Assembly: GCA_033297075.1 (NCBI GenBank)
Contig: MU858079.1
Coordinates: 62,001-126,000 of the forward strand
Source: Rhypophila decipiens
Lineage: Eukaryota > Ascomycota > Sordariomycetes > Sordariales > Naviculisporaceae
Direction of reading: 5' to 3'
Length of the DNA stretch: 64,000 nt
Below, piece after piece: positions 1 to 11,360 of the stretch. A model generated the notes under the pieces. It saw nothing but the letters and a program-made list of their open reading frames with translations, was not told the DNA's origin and searched no databases. The position numbers were made by a program, and so were the translations under genes. The first letter of the stretch is position 1. The number at the start of each line of letters is the position of its first letter.

Positions 1-150
1 CCAAGATGTGTCAATAATATCCGCGAGTCCGATCGCAATCTCGTGCATGTTGGGACGGGGTGGTTCTTTCCATCCGAAAAGTAAGTCTCGTCGGACTCTG
101 CCGGTCTCCTCGATGGACGCGTTTCCTTCCTCCCCATTTCGTCCCAACAT
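1..150 (-). CDS. N-terminal 50 codons of an unidentified leftward gene (partial)
   Basis: An open frame starts at an ATG at 150-148 and runs off the left edge without a stop. The ATG is the first after an in-frame TGA. The translated stretch is mixed polar and hydrophobic and ends with MHEIAIGLADIIDTSW. It looks coding in composition, but I recognise no family. If real, it is divergent from the GMC oxidoreductase gene and shares the roughly 1.2-kb interval between them. It could be a chance open frame, since only 150 bp are visible. Confidence 0.35.
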   Translation of the reverse strand, partial: MLGRNGEEGNASIEETGRVRRDLLFGWKEPPRPNMHEIAIGLADIIDTSW

Positions 151-1367
151 CGATCGTGTGATCAGATCTCAATGGTTACCTCCACTGTGAATGGACACTG
201 GTTGAACATTTTCCGGGTACCTTCCGTTAGTCTGTTGTGAATATTCATTCTCAGTACTCTTAGGTAACCATGATGTGGAAGACGGGCTCATCATTGTCGT
301 CGACACCCTTTGTCCCCCCCTCGTTTCCTGAAGGATGTAGGCTCGCTGTTGGACAGAGACCAGGGGAAGGAATGGTCCTATAATGCCTTCCAAGGTCCAG
401 ACTCCGGACTCCGCGATGCCGTCGGATCCTTTGGTGAGGCCGGGCCGAGGAGTCGTCGCATGATTTTCAAGTCCGGAAGGAGAGCTTTGCCGTGCTGTCG
501 ACCCACCCCATTTCCGTCTCAACGTGATGCGGTCCGCGGTCTACGCCCGCGGAAGCTGACTGGAAAGCTCACTGCCGGGTTCCGACTTCCATGGTTTGCC
601 AATTTGAATTGGGGGCCCGCCGCTGCTGTGTAACCACTCAAATGCAAGATCAAGGTATCACAGCCATGATCATTTCGCTGACGGGTGAAGTTGAATATCT
701 GGTCTGCTTTGGAGTGATTACCAACCGAAGCACACACTCTGCTGGTGTGTTGCATTTGCGTAATGGCAAGTAGGTGCTTGGAGATCTCGGCAGGCAGCCT
801 CGACGCAGCAAAGGGTCACCGCTCTTGGCACTGGATCTGCGAGTGACACTGACAAGTTGCTTGGGCCTATTACCAATTACCATCCCCTGCCGGCCGCGGT
901 TCTTGTTGTTCTGCAAATACCCAGTGCACCCCAAGCTTACATCGCGCTGGCAGCCCAAGATGTGATACTCGGAACTCGCTTGGAGCCCACTAAGCTGGTT
1001 ATTAATCGCCAAGTGCACCCTTATTGGCCCGCCCCCATGTCGTACAGACTTGCCTGATTTGGTGCTGTCTTTACCAAGGATGTTTCTCGTCGTCGGTGGG
1101 GCCTTGCTGACGCCGACAGACTGTATTGAGGGTCCGGTGAAGTGGGTACAGAGTTGGTAAGGGTCTTTTTGTAAGCTTCAAAGCCCAGTCTGGTGGGGCA
1201 ACAAGAACCTGGCAGTGTTGAGGAGGTTGCCAGCACACCTATAAGAAAGGCACGCCGTGTTTGGTGCCCGACTTCTGGGAATACCCGCGTTTTGTCGAGA
1301 CTCTTACTCTGCTCTTTTTGGTCGATTTTGGATATTTCAGAACCAAGGCCCTTTCGCACGAATAACA
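151..1367. other. Intergenic, presumed divergent promoter region
   Basis: No convincing gene is seen. The short open frames here overlap on both strands and have no recognisable motif. The interval would hold the promoters of the leftward edge gene and of the GMC oxidoreductase. The bases before the GMC start are pyrimidine-rich. Confidence 0.4.
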
Positions 1368-3299
1368 ATGGCGTCCCCCAAGCAACTTGACGAGCCCTAC
1401 GACTACATCATCGTCGGCGGCGGTACTGCTGGTCTAGTTCTCGCGAATCGTCTCTCGGAAAATATCAAAGTCCGTGTCATCGTCATCGAGGCCGGAGCCG
1501 ACCGGACGGCCGACCCTTTAGTCCTAACTCCAGGCGTGGTTCCCGCGTTGTATGGCAAGGACGAATACGACTGGAATTTCCCGTCGGTTCCGCAGGTGAG
1601 CTAAGCATCTTTGCCCTCGTTTAGCCCCTCGTTCTGCTTGTTGTCCGCGAGTAGAGAAGCTTAGCTAACAATGCTGGTTTGTCGCGGAAGCTCAATCTAA
1701 ACAACCGCCGTATCTTCCAGCCACGAGGGAAAATGCTAGGAGGAAGCTCAGCGCTCAACTTCATGATGCTCGTCCACCCGAACAAGCACATAATCGACGG
1801 CTGGGCAGAGCTTGGAAACCACGGGTGGGATTATAACTCGCTGTCTCCGTACTTTCGCAAATTCCCGACTAGCCATCTGCCTTCCGAGGCTGCTAAGAAC
1901 GTTGTCGGACTGGCGTACCACAGCGACGCTGTCACGTCTGGCGATGGTCCCGTTCAAGTCTCGTTCAGCGAGGGGTACGGCCCCACCAACAAGGCGTGGT
2001 TCGATACTTTCGCCGAGCTGGGACTTGATCTGAAAACAGATGATCCACGCGATGGCGAAGCTGTTGGCGCGTTCCAGAACCCGGCCACGATTGACCCGGC
2101 GACCAAGACTAGAAGTTTTGCTGCGTCGGCGTACTTGACACCCGAGGTGCTGAAAAGGCCCAACTTGGTGGTGATGACCGAAACCCTTGTCAGCAAGGTC
2201 GTGTTCGACACCAGTTCCGAGGATGAAGAGCCTGTCGCGGTTGGAGTGGAGGTTGTTACGAAAGAGGGCGAGAAGAAAGCAATCAAGGCCGCGCGGGAGG
2301 TAATTCTCTGCGCCGGTGCCCTTCAGTCCCCTCAGATCCTGGAGCTCTCCGGGATCGGAGACAGGAAGATTCTCGACAAGTACGGAATCCCGGTTGTGGC
2401 CGGAAATCCCAACGTCGGTGAAGGCGCCCAAGATCATCCGATTGTGCTGCAGAGCTTCGAAGTCGCCGATGGCGTTCAGTCCGGAGATATGCTCCGCGAT
2501 CCGGCCTTGATGCAGGCCCTCATGGAAATCTACCAGACCACCAGAGATGGGCCCTTGGGCCAGAGTAACATCAGCAGCGCGTACATACCCATGGTCAATG
2601 ATCTTGGTGTACTGCCCATGGACGACAGAAAGACCTTGTTCGAAAGCCACAGCTCGAGCTTGACCTCAAAAAGCCACGGAATCCAACGTGCCGCTCTCGA
2701 ACAGGAGAAGGGCACACCAGCATTCCAGTACATCCTCTTTCAGACCCAAGCCAATATCCCCGAGAACCCAACCTGCCTGACCGATTTTCTTGTCCCGGTG
2801 AGCGAAGGGAATTTCATCTCGGTTTTTGTCGCGCTGAATCATCCTTTTTTCGCGGGGCAGTGTGCATATCACTGCCAACGAGCCCGGACCAAAGATCGAA
2901 TGGGATCCAAAGTTCAATGATAACCCACTAGATGAGGAGATTCTGGTCGGTGGTGTGCAGTTCGTGGAAAAGATCATTGCGCCGGGGACAGCCTTGGGTA
3001 AATTGCTCAAGCCGGGAGGGCGTCGGCTTCCAGGGATGGTCGCAGATTCCCATGAGAAAGCGAGAGATATTATTCGGCAGAGACTAGTTTCGCTTTTCCA
3101 TGTTTCTGGGACTTGTGCCATGTTGCCCCGTGAGAATGGTGGCGTTGTGGATAGTCGGCTACGGGTTTACGGCGTAAAGGGTTTGCGGGTGGTTGATGCT
3201 AGTGTCTTTCCTTTGGAGCCATCGGGCAATATCCAGAGCGTGGTGTATGCTGTTGCTGAGCGGGCGGCGGATTTGATCAAGGCGGACTTGGACATGTAG
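1368..3299 (+). CDS. GMC-family FAD oxidoreductase with an apparent frameshift
   Basis: The product is a glucose-methanol-choline type flavoenzyme that would oxidise an alcohol or aldehyde using FAD. Exon 1 is 1368-1595, the intron is 1596-1690, and exon 2 runs to 3299. The protein starts MASPKQLDEPYDYIIVGGGTAG, the FAD-binding Rossmann loop at about residues 13-22. Exon 2 carries GKMLGGSSALN and the second GMC signature GALQSPQILELSGIG. The C-terminal part has LFHVSGTCAM with the catalytic His, and the closing GNIQSVVYAVAERAADLI. Between HPF and SRGSVHI the frame shifts by one base inside a six-T run (2845-2850). With one T fewer the protein would be about 611 residues, a normal length for the family. 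It may be a sequencing error or a real inactivating mutation. No signal peptide is visible, so an intracellular enzyme is likely. The substrate cannot be told. Confidence 0.85.
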
Positions 3300-3324
3300 A
3301 GGTGTGTCGGTGGTGTCCAGAACC

Positions 3325-3345
3325 TGAAGTAAACGCGAGTTGGAC
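3325..3345 (+). repeat. 21-bp direct repeat, copy 1
   Basis: These 21 bases, just after the GMC stop codon, recur exactly and in the same orientation at 4242-4262. The shared core is AAGTAAACGCGAGTTGG. The second copy lies inside the decayed leftward gene. Confidence 0.85.
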
Positions 3346-3599
3346 CTGAGAGCTCCTAAGACAATGTTGACCTAGTTATATGCTTAGAATTACAAGAATG
3401 AAACGGTGAAATTCTAACAAGTGTTTAAAAATAAAACAAGAGCTGAAACTCCGCGCTCCTTTACTCTGCATTTACTCACACACTCAAGGCCTAGATATCC
3501 GAGCTTGCTATATGTGCTCTTGTAATGAGTGAGCCTTGTATATTACAACAAGACCATTCACATACCCCTTGCTATTCTAGGCTAACAATTGATGCGCAG

Positions 3600-4440
3600 A
3601 GCTATCAGGTTTTTTCAAAAATATACATACCATTCTTGAACACTCTTCAGCCGTGGTCTTATATCCAAGTCTTTGTTCATCCGTAGGGATTTTGACCTTT
3701 CTGCTTTGAACGTGCTGATAGGTCGAAGTTGGGCCTGGGATCTTGAGCAGTTGACAAGATTACAAAAGCTCCTGGTGATTGTTGGAGATCCAAACCAGCT
3801 CCCTCCATTCGTCAATGTTGACATTGGAACCATCGACAAAGGAACCATCCTCAAGAGCAGCTACCAGCTTGGGAAACTCGGATTGGTGTTGGTTAAAGTA
3901 CTAGACGGCTTGTTCGAGTCCCAACGATGTGAGCTTTGGGGGTTGAACTGACTTCCGTGTATTGGGGCGTTGTTGGAGATTCGTTCGAGCATATGTTGAG
4001 CATGAAACTCTTTTCGCCATTGTGAGACAAGCACGCTCGTCCGTATCAAACATCTCTCGACGCCCCATCTTGTGAATGTTTGTGCTGATCCAGTCATGGA
4101 CTTCGGTCTCTAACTTGTGAAGCCGAATTGAGCGGTTTTGCTTCCCCAATTTGGCAAGACCCACCGCTATCTGGTCAGCCAACAGCTCTTTGCGCTGTAT
4201 CACTCTATTGTCGTTGAGGAAGTAGCCGTGCGGGAAGAACATGAAGTAAACGCGAGTTGGACTGTTCAAGATTACCTGAATTGCGCTACTGGTCATTTTT
4301 TTTCGTTTCCAAAGACAAGTCCTCTGCCGTGAAGCGTACTTCGGAAAACAAAGAGCTACACAGACTATCAGACAAAGACTTGATGCTTCATATGACATGA
4401 CAAGCCTGACTACATCTGCAGACTCAGTCAGGAATACCAC
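3600..4440 (-). pseudogene. Decayed leftward gene of unknown family
   Basis: Read leftward from 4440, one frame stays open for 179 codons to a TAG near 3901. It then continues in the same frame with coding-like sequence (HQSEFPKLVAALEDGSF, then IDEWRELVWISNNHQELL) up to a TAA, and on to about 3610. Both stops differ from Gln codons (CAG, CAA) by one C-to-T change, the pattern produced by repeat-induced point mutation or cytosine deamination. I do not recognise the family. The surrounding DNA is AT-rich and gene-poor. It could also be an exon-intron gene that I failed to splice, but the in-frame stops lie within otherwise continuous coding-like text. Confidence 0.4.
4242..4262 (+). repeat. 21-bp direct repeat, copy 2
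   Basis: Exact second copy of 3325-3345, 917 bp downstream in the same orientation. Confidence 0.85.
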
Positions 4441-6223
4441 GAGTTACGGGAGGCAGTATTTCTACAACAATATCTTCCAAGGGTTCCCAATTTCGGACCA
4501 CATACATTAAATAGCACCGAATGTTTTATCTAGACTTGTTGGCTCTTCAGGTTCTATATGAATCATAAAGTGCAATCCGATTAGTACATACGAATGTGAG
4601 GAGAGTGTTAATATTTGAGAAACTTCTTTTCTAACTACGTCCTGTATCCTAATCTTATTAAAAAAGTTGGTTGTTTATCATAATGGTGAGGAATGCAAAT
4701 GTATTGGAATTCTCAGTTCTATAAGGTAGTCAGAGATACGGACTACCTAAAAGTCATCTAAACGAAATTAGTGAAAATAAATTTGATAGGTACGGTATTA
4801 GTTTTTCGCCTTACTCGGTGAGCGATACTGTCGTTCTCGTGGTGAATGGTAAATCCCCATCTATGACGCCAGACGGAAAACTTTAGGTGCTGAAAAGCTG
4901 TTAACGTTAGCCCTATTCATGTAAACAAGAGGTCAAGATGGGGTTTCGTTCATTACGTAAGATCCACTTCTCTGACGGTTCTTCCCACCGGCCCGTCGCC
5001 CGCCCGTCCGCCGCGGCCCGCGCCCCCTTGGTCTATTGAAAGTCGAACCTCTGTGCGCTGGTGGAGACTGGCCTCCTCTGCTCGCAAAACAGGGAATCTA
5101 CAGATTCCTTCAGTGGTTTCTCCTGCCGTTGCATATGCCATAGTGAGAATCCCATGCATGATATCTCTTTCGACAAAAAGGAAATGGTGGTGCTTCTGAC
5201 GGAATTGAACTGAAGTTGAAGACGCTGAGGTCGAAACAGAGTGGTGAGCGGCCCCGTTGATCTCCCGACGGTGTCTTGAGATGGTGGATTCGATTTTGTC
5301 GTCCATCTGAGATCCCACGATGATCCGAGATGAACCAAGTGGAGGTTTCCTTTGCCCTAAACCCCACTTCCCCTTTAGCCAGCTGCCCTATCACGCTTGG
5401 GTCTTAGCGTGGTAGTATTCTTACCCCTTTTTACTCCGTATGGTACGATACATATTGTCTGTGAAAGAATCCGTTGTTGCGTACCCCGTACGGAGGGTTG
5501 AGTTCATTGTCGGTCTCCCCATCTCCCATTCTCGTGGTCTGGAACACGATGATTTCGTCAAGTGCCCAAGCAACCGCAGGTTTTGACGTCATCTCCCACG
5601 AACGAACCGTACCGCTGGGGTGTTTGGAACACCACGACCGGCGTCGCCTCGGAAAGGCCCCGCTCAAAACTCCAAGACTTGAGAGCAGGAGCACCTTGCA
5701 ACTTGCGGCCGGCAAACAATCCCTCGACGAGGAGCGAGTCGGATGGTTACTCAGCAATTAGCGTCTCCTAGCGCATTCAGCTAGGTGAGCTAGCCGGCTA
5801 CTCGGTGAGCTAGGAACGTTTCCCCGGCATTTAGGAGTCTTGTCCCAAGTTTAGGGCTCCTAGCGTGATACACCAAGGAGCTAGCGTGTTCTAGCTTTTT
5901 CGGTCTTTTTTTGCGAATCCTGAATGTCTCTGGTTGAGGGAAATTTGAACCAGGATTAAAACTGCCTGCCGCGCCTTTTTCATGTTTTCATGATGGCAGG
6001 ATGGGAGTGAGGTTCACTGTTTTTGAGGGGAAATCTTGGTATGAAGCTCAAGGGGACTGGTGCTGACGCATCGGGAGCTATCATGCTCTGGAGATGTTGC
6101 AGAAAAGGTCGATATGCCTATCTATCCTCTATAATTGGTAAATTTTAAAGTAAACAAACAAGAAATACAATTTCCATCGCACAGGAACACTGGCACAATA
6201 TCTGGATGTATTGGCCACTGTGC
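4441..6223. other. AT-rich gene-free stretch, then a CTAG-rich cluster
   Basis: From 4441 to about 4960 the DNA is AT-rich and has no usable open frame. From 4960 to 5760 it is GC-richer with only overlapping short frames. Around 5766-5893 there are seven CTAG tetramers set in related short words such as GAGCTAGC and CTCCTAGC. I see no gene. The last part is the 3' flank of the PTH11-like receptor gene. Confidence 0.5.
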
Positions 6224-7488
6224 TCATACCGCCAGGTAATACTTCTTTTGATCCGGCCCGTCCGAGTCGTCCCCTTGGACAGTGTGAACGTGAATATCGG
6301 TCTGTTTCCGGATCATTCCTGGATGCGCAGGACCCTGAGGCTGCATCTCAATCGCCACACTCGAATGATTGCCTCCTCCCACGAGGTCTTCGTCTGACTC
6401 GGACCGATCCAACTGTTTCGTGCTGGTCGACATGGTGGTGTTCTTGGACTTGAATGCGTCTCGTTCATTGGCGCGTTGGTATCCCGACGAGGCGACCCCA
6501 TGATGGCCATATCCGGGTGTAGCTCCACTGCCGCCCGTCTTGCTCTTGCTGATGCTGACGCCCATGGCCGAAAAACAACGCTCGAAAACGGGGCGGCAGA
6601 AAGGCGTGCAGGCAGCGATCACTCCTAGCAGCATCTCCAAAGAGGTCCAGGTGCTGATGGAAATATTCATGGCCCACATGTCCAAGCCGGGCTTACCGAA
6701 ATCGGCAATGATGAGGTTCTTGATGATAGACGAGATACCGGCAAACAAACCCATGGCCATCAGGCAGCCAAGGACAACACGCTCGCGCAACGGACGCTTG
6801 AGGTTCCAGAGAAACTGAATCGGGGCGAGAGAGAGGAAGACATCGGTCGTGACGCTGACGACGGCACCAGTGACGGAGGCGATCCTGATGGCAGAAGCTG
6901 GGAGACATGTGGCAGATTCGGGATCGGCAAAGTCACCCCATGCGGCCGAGAGGGGCTGGCAGGAGAAGAGGATGAACCACAGATTCCCGAAGCCATATGA
7001 AGCCGCGAGGGCGATGTTGCCCCAGACGAAGATTCTGAAAAAGAACGAGGTGTCGATGCGCAGGAGAGTCAAGCCGATCGAGACCTTGATGAAGGCCATG
7101 GCCATGCCCCAGATGGGGATCGAGAGGAAGGATCCCTTCTGCCCCTCGAGGAGCGCCGCCGGGGATTTCTCACCCGGCGTCAGGAAGGCTTGCGGGATGT
7201 ATAGGCCGCATGCTGCTAAAGTGAGCATCTGTTTCCGTCGACCATCTCGTTAGTATCAGTTGATAATAGTTGATAATAGCTGATAATGACTGCCAATGGG
7301 AAACTTACATAGCCGATGGTGATGCAGGCGTCAGACCACAAGTTTGACCGTCCCTTCATCCGCGCCAGACGATACCCGAGCGTAGCGGTGGCTAGCACGA
7401 CTAGCGGGATCGTGACTCCGTAAAAGATCTGGGCGACGACAACGGCGCGCTCGCTGATGGGCGGCGGGGGACCACCGGGGCCGCTCAT
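6224..7488 (-). CDS. PTH11-like seven-transmembrane receptor (fungal rhodopsin-domain family)
   Basis: Exon 1 is 7488-7309 (60 codons), the intron is 7308-7229 (80 bp, GTAAGT donor, TACTAAC branch site, CAG acceptor), and exon 2 is 7228-6224. The product has 394 residues. The first helix lies in VVVAQIFYGVTIPLVVLATA, followed by a polar loop ending SNLWSDACITIGY. Further hydrophobic segments include SIPIWGMAMAFIKVSIGLTLL, IFVWGNIALAASYGFGNLWF and ISTWTSLEMLLGVIAACTPF. A long polar cytoplasmic tail of about 120 residues is rich in Ser, Thr and Gly. This matches the fungal-specific integral membrane family that includes PTH11, whose members act in surface and host sensing in plant pathogens. 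The start at 7488 is preferred over the in-frame ATG at 7551 because the first helix follows it directly. No CFEM domain is present. Confidence 0.85.
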
Positions 7489-9127
7489 TGTGTAATAACA
7501 GAAATGGAGTCTGTTGAGTGCTGTTTGATGAATGAGGTGAATGATCGACAAAGCCCACTGTTCAAGTGCGGATGTTCAGCCCGCTGGGTCAAGGGGAGCT
7601 ACAGGCCTTTTATGATGATTTGTTGCGTTGACATGCTTCAAGGCAAGGGTAATCGAAAGAGTGTCGCAGTGAGATTTCTTCTGCATCCAGAAAAGAAATT
7701 TTCGTACATTTCTTTTTCTCTATCCGGACCCAGCTGTTCCTTCCTTCAAGATCTCTTGGCTTGAAATGCATCACTGGAAGTCTGTAACAACTAACAACCC
7801 CCTTGGACATTGGGCAGGTGCCTTCGGCTTACCTCATGTTTCCCCGGAGGATGGATCAAATGCATGTAACCTTCTGGAGCCTCAGTGGGCGAATTGTCGA
7901 ATGGGGCTCGTTGATTGAGACTGGGATTGTCAAACGAGCCCTGTGAGGCTGCGGCACAACCACAATCTACCACTTCGGTACCGGTAAAAGGTGTGGTCGG
8001 AAGATTCGAAGGATACGGGTACCGGTTACGTACCTTACCTTAGCACAACAGAGGCACCCAGTCTCGGATGAAACCCTCCATTACGTGGACGAGAGGACTT
8101 TGTCAAACTTCATTCAATACGGATATCGCAGTTCATCTCAACACTAAACACCCATAGGAAGACCACAGTGGAGAGTTTTGGGCAGAACTTACCGTGTTTC
8201 CAAAGGGGTACTTCGATGCTGATATCCGCACCCATATATATTTGCGAATTGCGAGGAATCCATGGGCTATGAAAGGAAAGGGGAAAGCCCAGGATGTGGG
8301 GTGTTGGTCCATGTCATGCGGCAGTGTCCCGAAGCGACGAAATGAACTCGATGAGGGGTCCATTGTGAATTGTCCACCCCCGGAACATTGCTACGTAATT
8401 GTCTATCATGGCTCTCCATATTCTTATCTTGGAGCCCTTGGAGCCTTGAATGGGACGGTGATGATTCTGGAACTGCCGAGTCCCGACAATATGTTGACTG
8501 ATATCCGTACTCCGTACGGACTACGGAGTACATGGACAGTTCTGCAAGCTCACCCTGGAAAGAACAAGGAAACACCCAGATTGCCCAAGACTGTCCATAC
8601 CAAGTCAGTGAAATCGTGCCTCGTTAGTATTTCGTACTATAAGAAGACAGCATGACACTAGACCTTGATCGCGACAAGTTCAAGAAGGGGCAAAAAGTGT
8701 CACGACATTTTCTCGGTCCCCAAAGAGAACAAGGTGAAGACTGAGCTCGCTGTAACCCTACCCCTCCCAGTAGTCTGGTTCACTAGGCCGCAACTGTACA
8801 AGCCCCTGAAAACCACACCACCCTCCATGTTACTTTCATTTCACTCGGCATCAGGCCTTGCCCTTCGAGGACGACTCAGTGGTCTCGGCAGTGACGCTAC
8901 TGGTTATGCATCCCATGCCCGCTCCATGCAGACCAACCGGGGGTGATGGTTGGCTCCCCCGAAAGGATCACAACTTTGGTATAAGATATGCACCAATGTC
9001 TCAACCACAGGAACGTGGCATTTCCCTTGTCCACCCCGAAAGTTTGTCACTCTCGGAAAGAAGAGACGGAAGGACCGAAAACAAACGAAAAGAAGCGAGG
9101 TGAAAGCGGGAAAACAAGCGAGACAAG
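7489..9127. other. Intergenic region with one near-perfect hairpin
   Basis: This is the upstream flank of both the receptor gene (leftward) and the tyrosinase gene (rightward). A rightward open frame at 8194-8655 has no domain, signal peptide or coding-like composition and I do not call it. A hairpin lies at 8507-8531. Confidence 0.5.
8507..8531. repeat. 10-bp inverted repeat hairpin of the TACTCCGTA type
   Basis: Arms GTACTCCGTA (8507-8516) and TACGGAGTAC (8522-8531) are exact inverted repeats around a five-base spacer. Related words occur near 5435, 5486 and 60846. Such TACTCCGTA/TACGGAGTA words are scattered in many Pezizomycotina genomes; their role is not known to me. Confidence 0.7.
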
Positions 9128-10341
9128 ATGCTGCTCAACTTTGCAGCCGGCGTGGCCCTCCTGGTCAGTGCCGCCGCTCCGGGCTTGGCATCCATGTGCT
9201 TCCCGTGCCGGAATCCGTACGTACGGAAGGAATGGCGGAGTCTTAGCAACAGGGAGCGGGAGCAATACATTGCCGCCGTCAAATGTCTCCAGACCAAGCC
9301 GGGCACGGCGCCGCTCGCCGCGGTGCAAAGTCGGTACGATGACTTTATCGCGACTCACCAGGCGCAAACCGACTTTGTGCACTTTGTGGTACGTACATAC
9401 TCCTTCCGATGACCTCTCCTTGGCAAAGGATTCGCTTGCAGCCGCACTGCAGAAGAACGCAGAATGCGTGCGCACGGCAGCAGCATCATCACATCACGTC
9501 CAAGAGCCGCACATGACTGACATGCGCGACCAAACAACAGGGCATCTTCTACCCCTTTCACCGACTGCTCCTAGCCGAGTACGAGAAGGCGCTCTGGTCC
9601 TGCGGCTGGAACCGACGCCTCGGTCAGCCCTACTGGGACTGGACGCTCGACACCGCCACCGAGGCATCCTTCCTCGCCTCACCCGTCTTCGACACCGTTC
9701 GCGGTTTCGGCAGCAATGGCGCCTTCATCCCGGGCAACCTGAGCGACATCCAGCTCCCCGGCCACATGGGCGGTCCGCCCTTTGACCTGCCCGACCGGAG
9801 CGGAGGCGGCTGTGTGACCGACGGCCCCTTCGCCGGTATGACCACCCGCCTCGGACCGCTAAACATCTCGACAGGCACGACGCCCCGCTGTCTGCGCCGT
9901 GACTTTTCGTACCACTCCCTCCGCGACTTTGCAGGACTAGACAAAGTCCAACAAGCCATGAACCTCCCCGACTTTGGCCACTTCGAGCTGATCACCGACA
10001 CCACGACCTTCCACCCAGGCGGACACTGGGCCGTCGGTGGTCTCTACGGAACCATGACGGATACATATGTCTCGCCCACCGACCCCATCTTCTGGCTGCA
10101 CCACAGCAACATGGACCGGGCGTGGTGGTCGTGGCAGAGCCGGGACCTGGCCAAGCGCGAGAAGGAGATCTCGGGGCCGTTGATCTTTTTCGATTATAAC
10201 AATGACTTGGGACCCAACGTCACGCTGAGCACGCCTGTCTGGGTTGGCTTGAACGAAGACACTCGGGTCGATTTCGAGGCTGGTCAGCTTTTGCATATCC
10301 GCAAGGGGCCGTTTTGTTACAACTACGACCACCTGTATTAA
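9128..10341 (+). CDS. Secreted tyrosinase-family copper enzyme
   Basis: Exon 1 is 9128-9388, the intron is 9389-9540 (152 bp, long for this window), and exon 2 is 9541-10341, giving 353 residues. The protein opens with a hydrophobic signal peptide ending near GLAS. The CuA histidines are probably H77, H85 and H94 in IATH, DFVH and GIFYPFHR, followed by LLAEYEKALW and the QPYWDW motif. CuB is FHPGGHWAVGG (H245, H249) and DPIFWLHHSNMDR (H274/H275). Family members hydroxylate phenols and oxidise catechols. The chain ends soon after CuB, so it lacks the C-terminal domain that covers the active site in the long fungal tyrosinases. It resembles the short secreted type often found near peptide or pigment pathway genes. 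No other pathway gene is adjacent here, so the substrate is open. Confidence 0.9.
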
Positions 10342-11360
10342 GCTCCTCGTGTTGTTTCTGTCTTTCCTTTCTCCCTGGACATTATTTCTGTCATTATCAA
10401 CTAATTAAGTTTCTATTTCTGTTCCGCTACATATACGCCTGTCTTTTATCTGACCTCAAACGCTACCGAGCTCGCGCTGCTCAAATATTTCCTTGTTTTA
10501 TTTCTTCACTGTCACATAACTGGCGCCACATACCGCACCGCTGGTAACAATAAGGAGCTCTGGAGTTCGTAATGGGGAGGAGGTGTCGAACTTGGAGTTG
10601 AGGATTCCCGTGTGCCGAACCGTAGCAAGACTTCTGACCAATGAACCACATACAATTGGTATTCAATCTTGATACCACATCTGGGCTCCCCTTTTCCCTG
10701 GGTGTCTTGCCTTTGTCTGTCCGGGGATGAGTAAGAGTGTAGACCCCGCTGGCGTGAGCCACTATATACGCGTCCAGTCAAGGGCCTTCCACGCAATGCA
10801 TCTTTGAGATGGCAATGAATCACTTGGCGCTGTTGGGTCTGCACAGGATGACCTGAAGAGGCTGAATTCTCTCACTGGGGACAGGGGAATCATGCACGGT
10901 CCTCGATATACAATTTGTTGGGACCTTGTTAAGATGTTGACGGGTGTCTGATTCAGCTTTATTGATTATACCATCATCGTTGGTCCGCTTGGTGAGAAGA
11001 ACAATGCATTTGTTGAGTATGCCGGCCTCGTAAACAATGACCGGTGTGAAGGTAAGGACTGAGGAGTCATCATGCCAAGCGATGTTGTATAACCCGATGT
11101 CGGGTAATATTAGTTTGGTGATCTGCTCCTTTTATTTGGAATTAGCAGAGAATGTGTCTTTGCGCCAAGACCAGCAATAATTGCTTAGGATGTAATAAGC
11201 GTGAGTTTCCGGCATCGGGCATACACAGAAGTCTCGTCCGTATATTTCGTATTGTCACATATGGCCTCAACGAACAAGAATTCCGATGCAGCTGGGACGC
11301 CGACCTAGGCCACACCCTTAGTATCTACCGTCGGCCCAGCGAGACGAGAAGCCGTGCTAC

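Noticed and set aside
1748..2650. 300-codon leftward open frame inside the GMC gene
   Set aside because: It is the antisense of a gene with clear family motifs, has no domain of its own and follows from the codon bias of the real gene.
2780..2870. An intron to explain the GMC frame break
   Set aside because: No GT..AG pair fits without deleting conserved residues; the protein text is continuous on both sides of the T run.
8194..8655. 153-codon rightward open frame
   Set aside because: It has no signal peptide, domain or coding-like composition, and it includes the TACTCCGTA hairpin.
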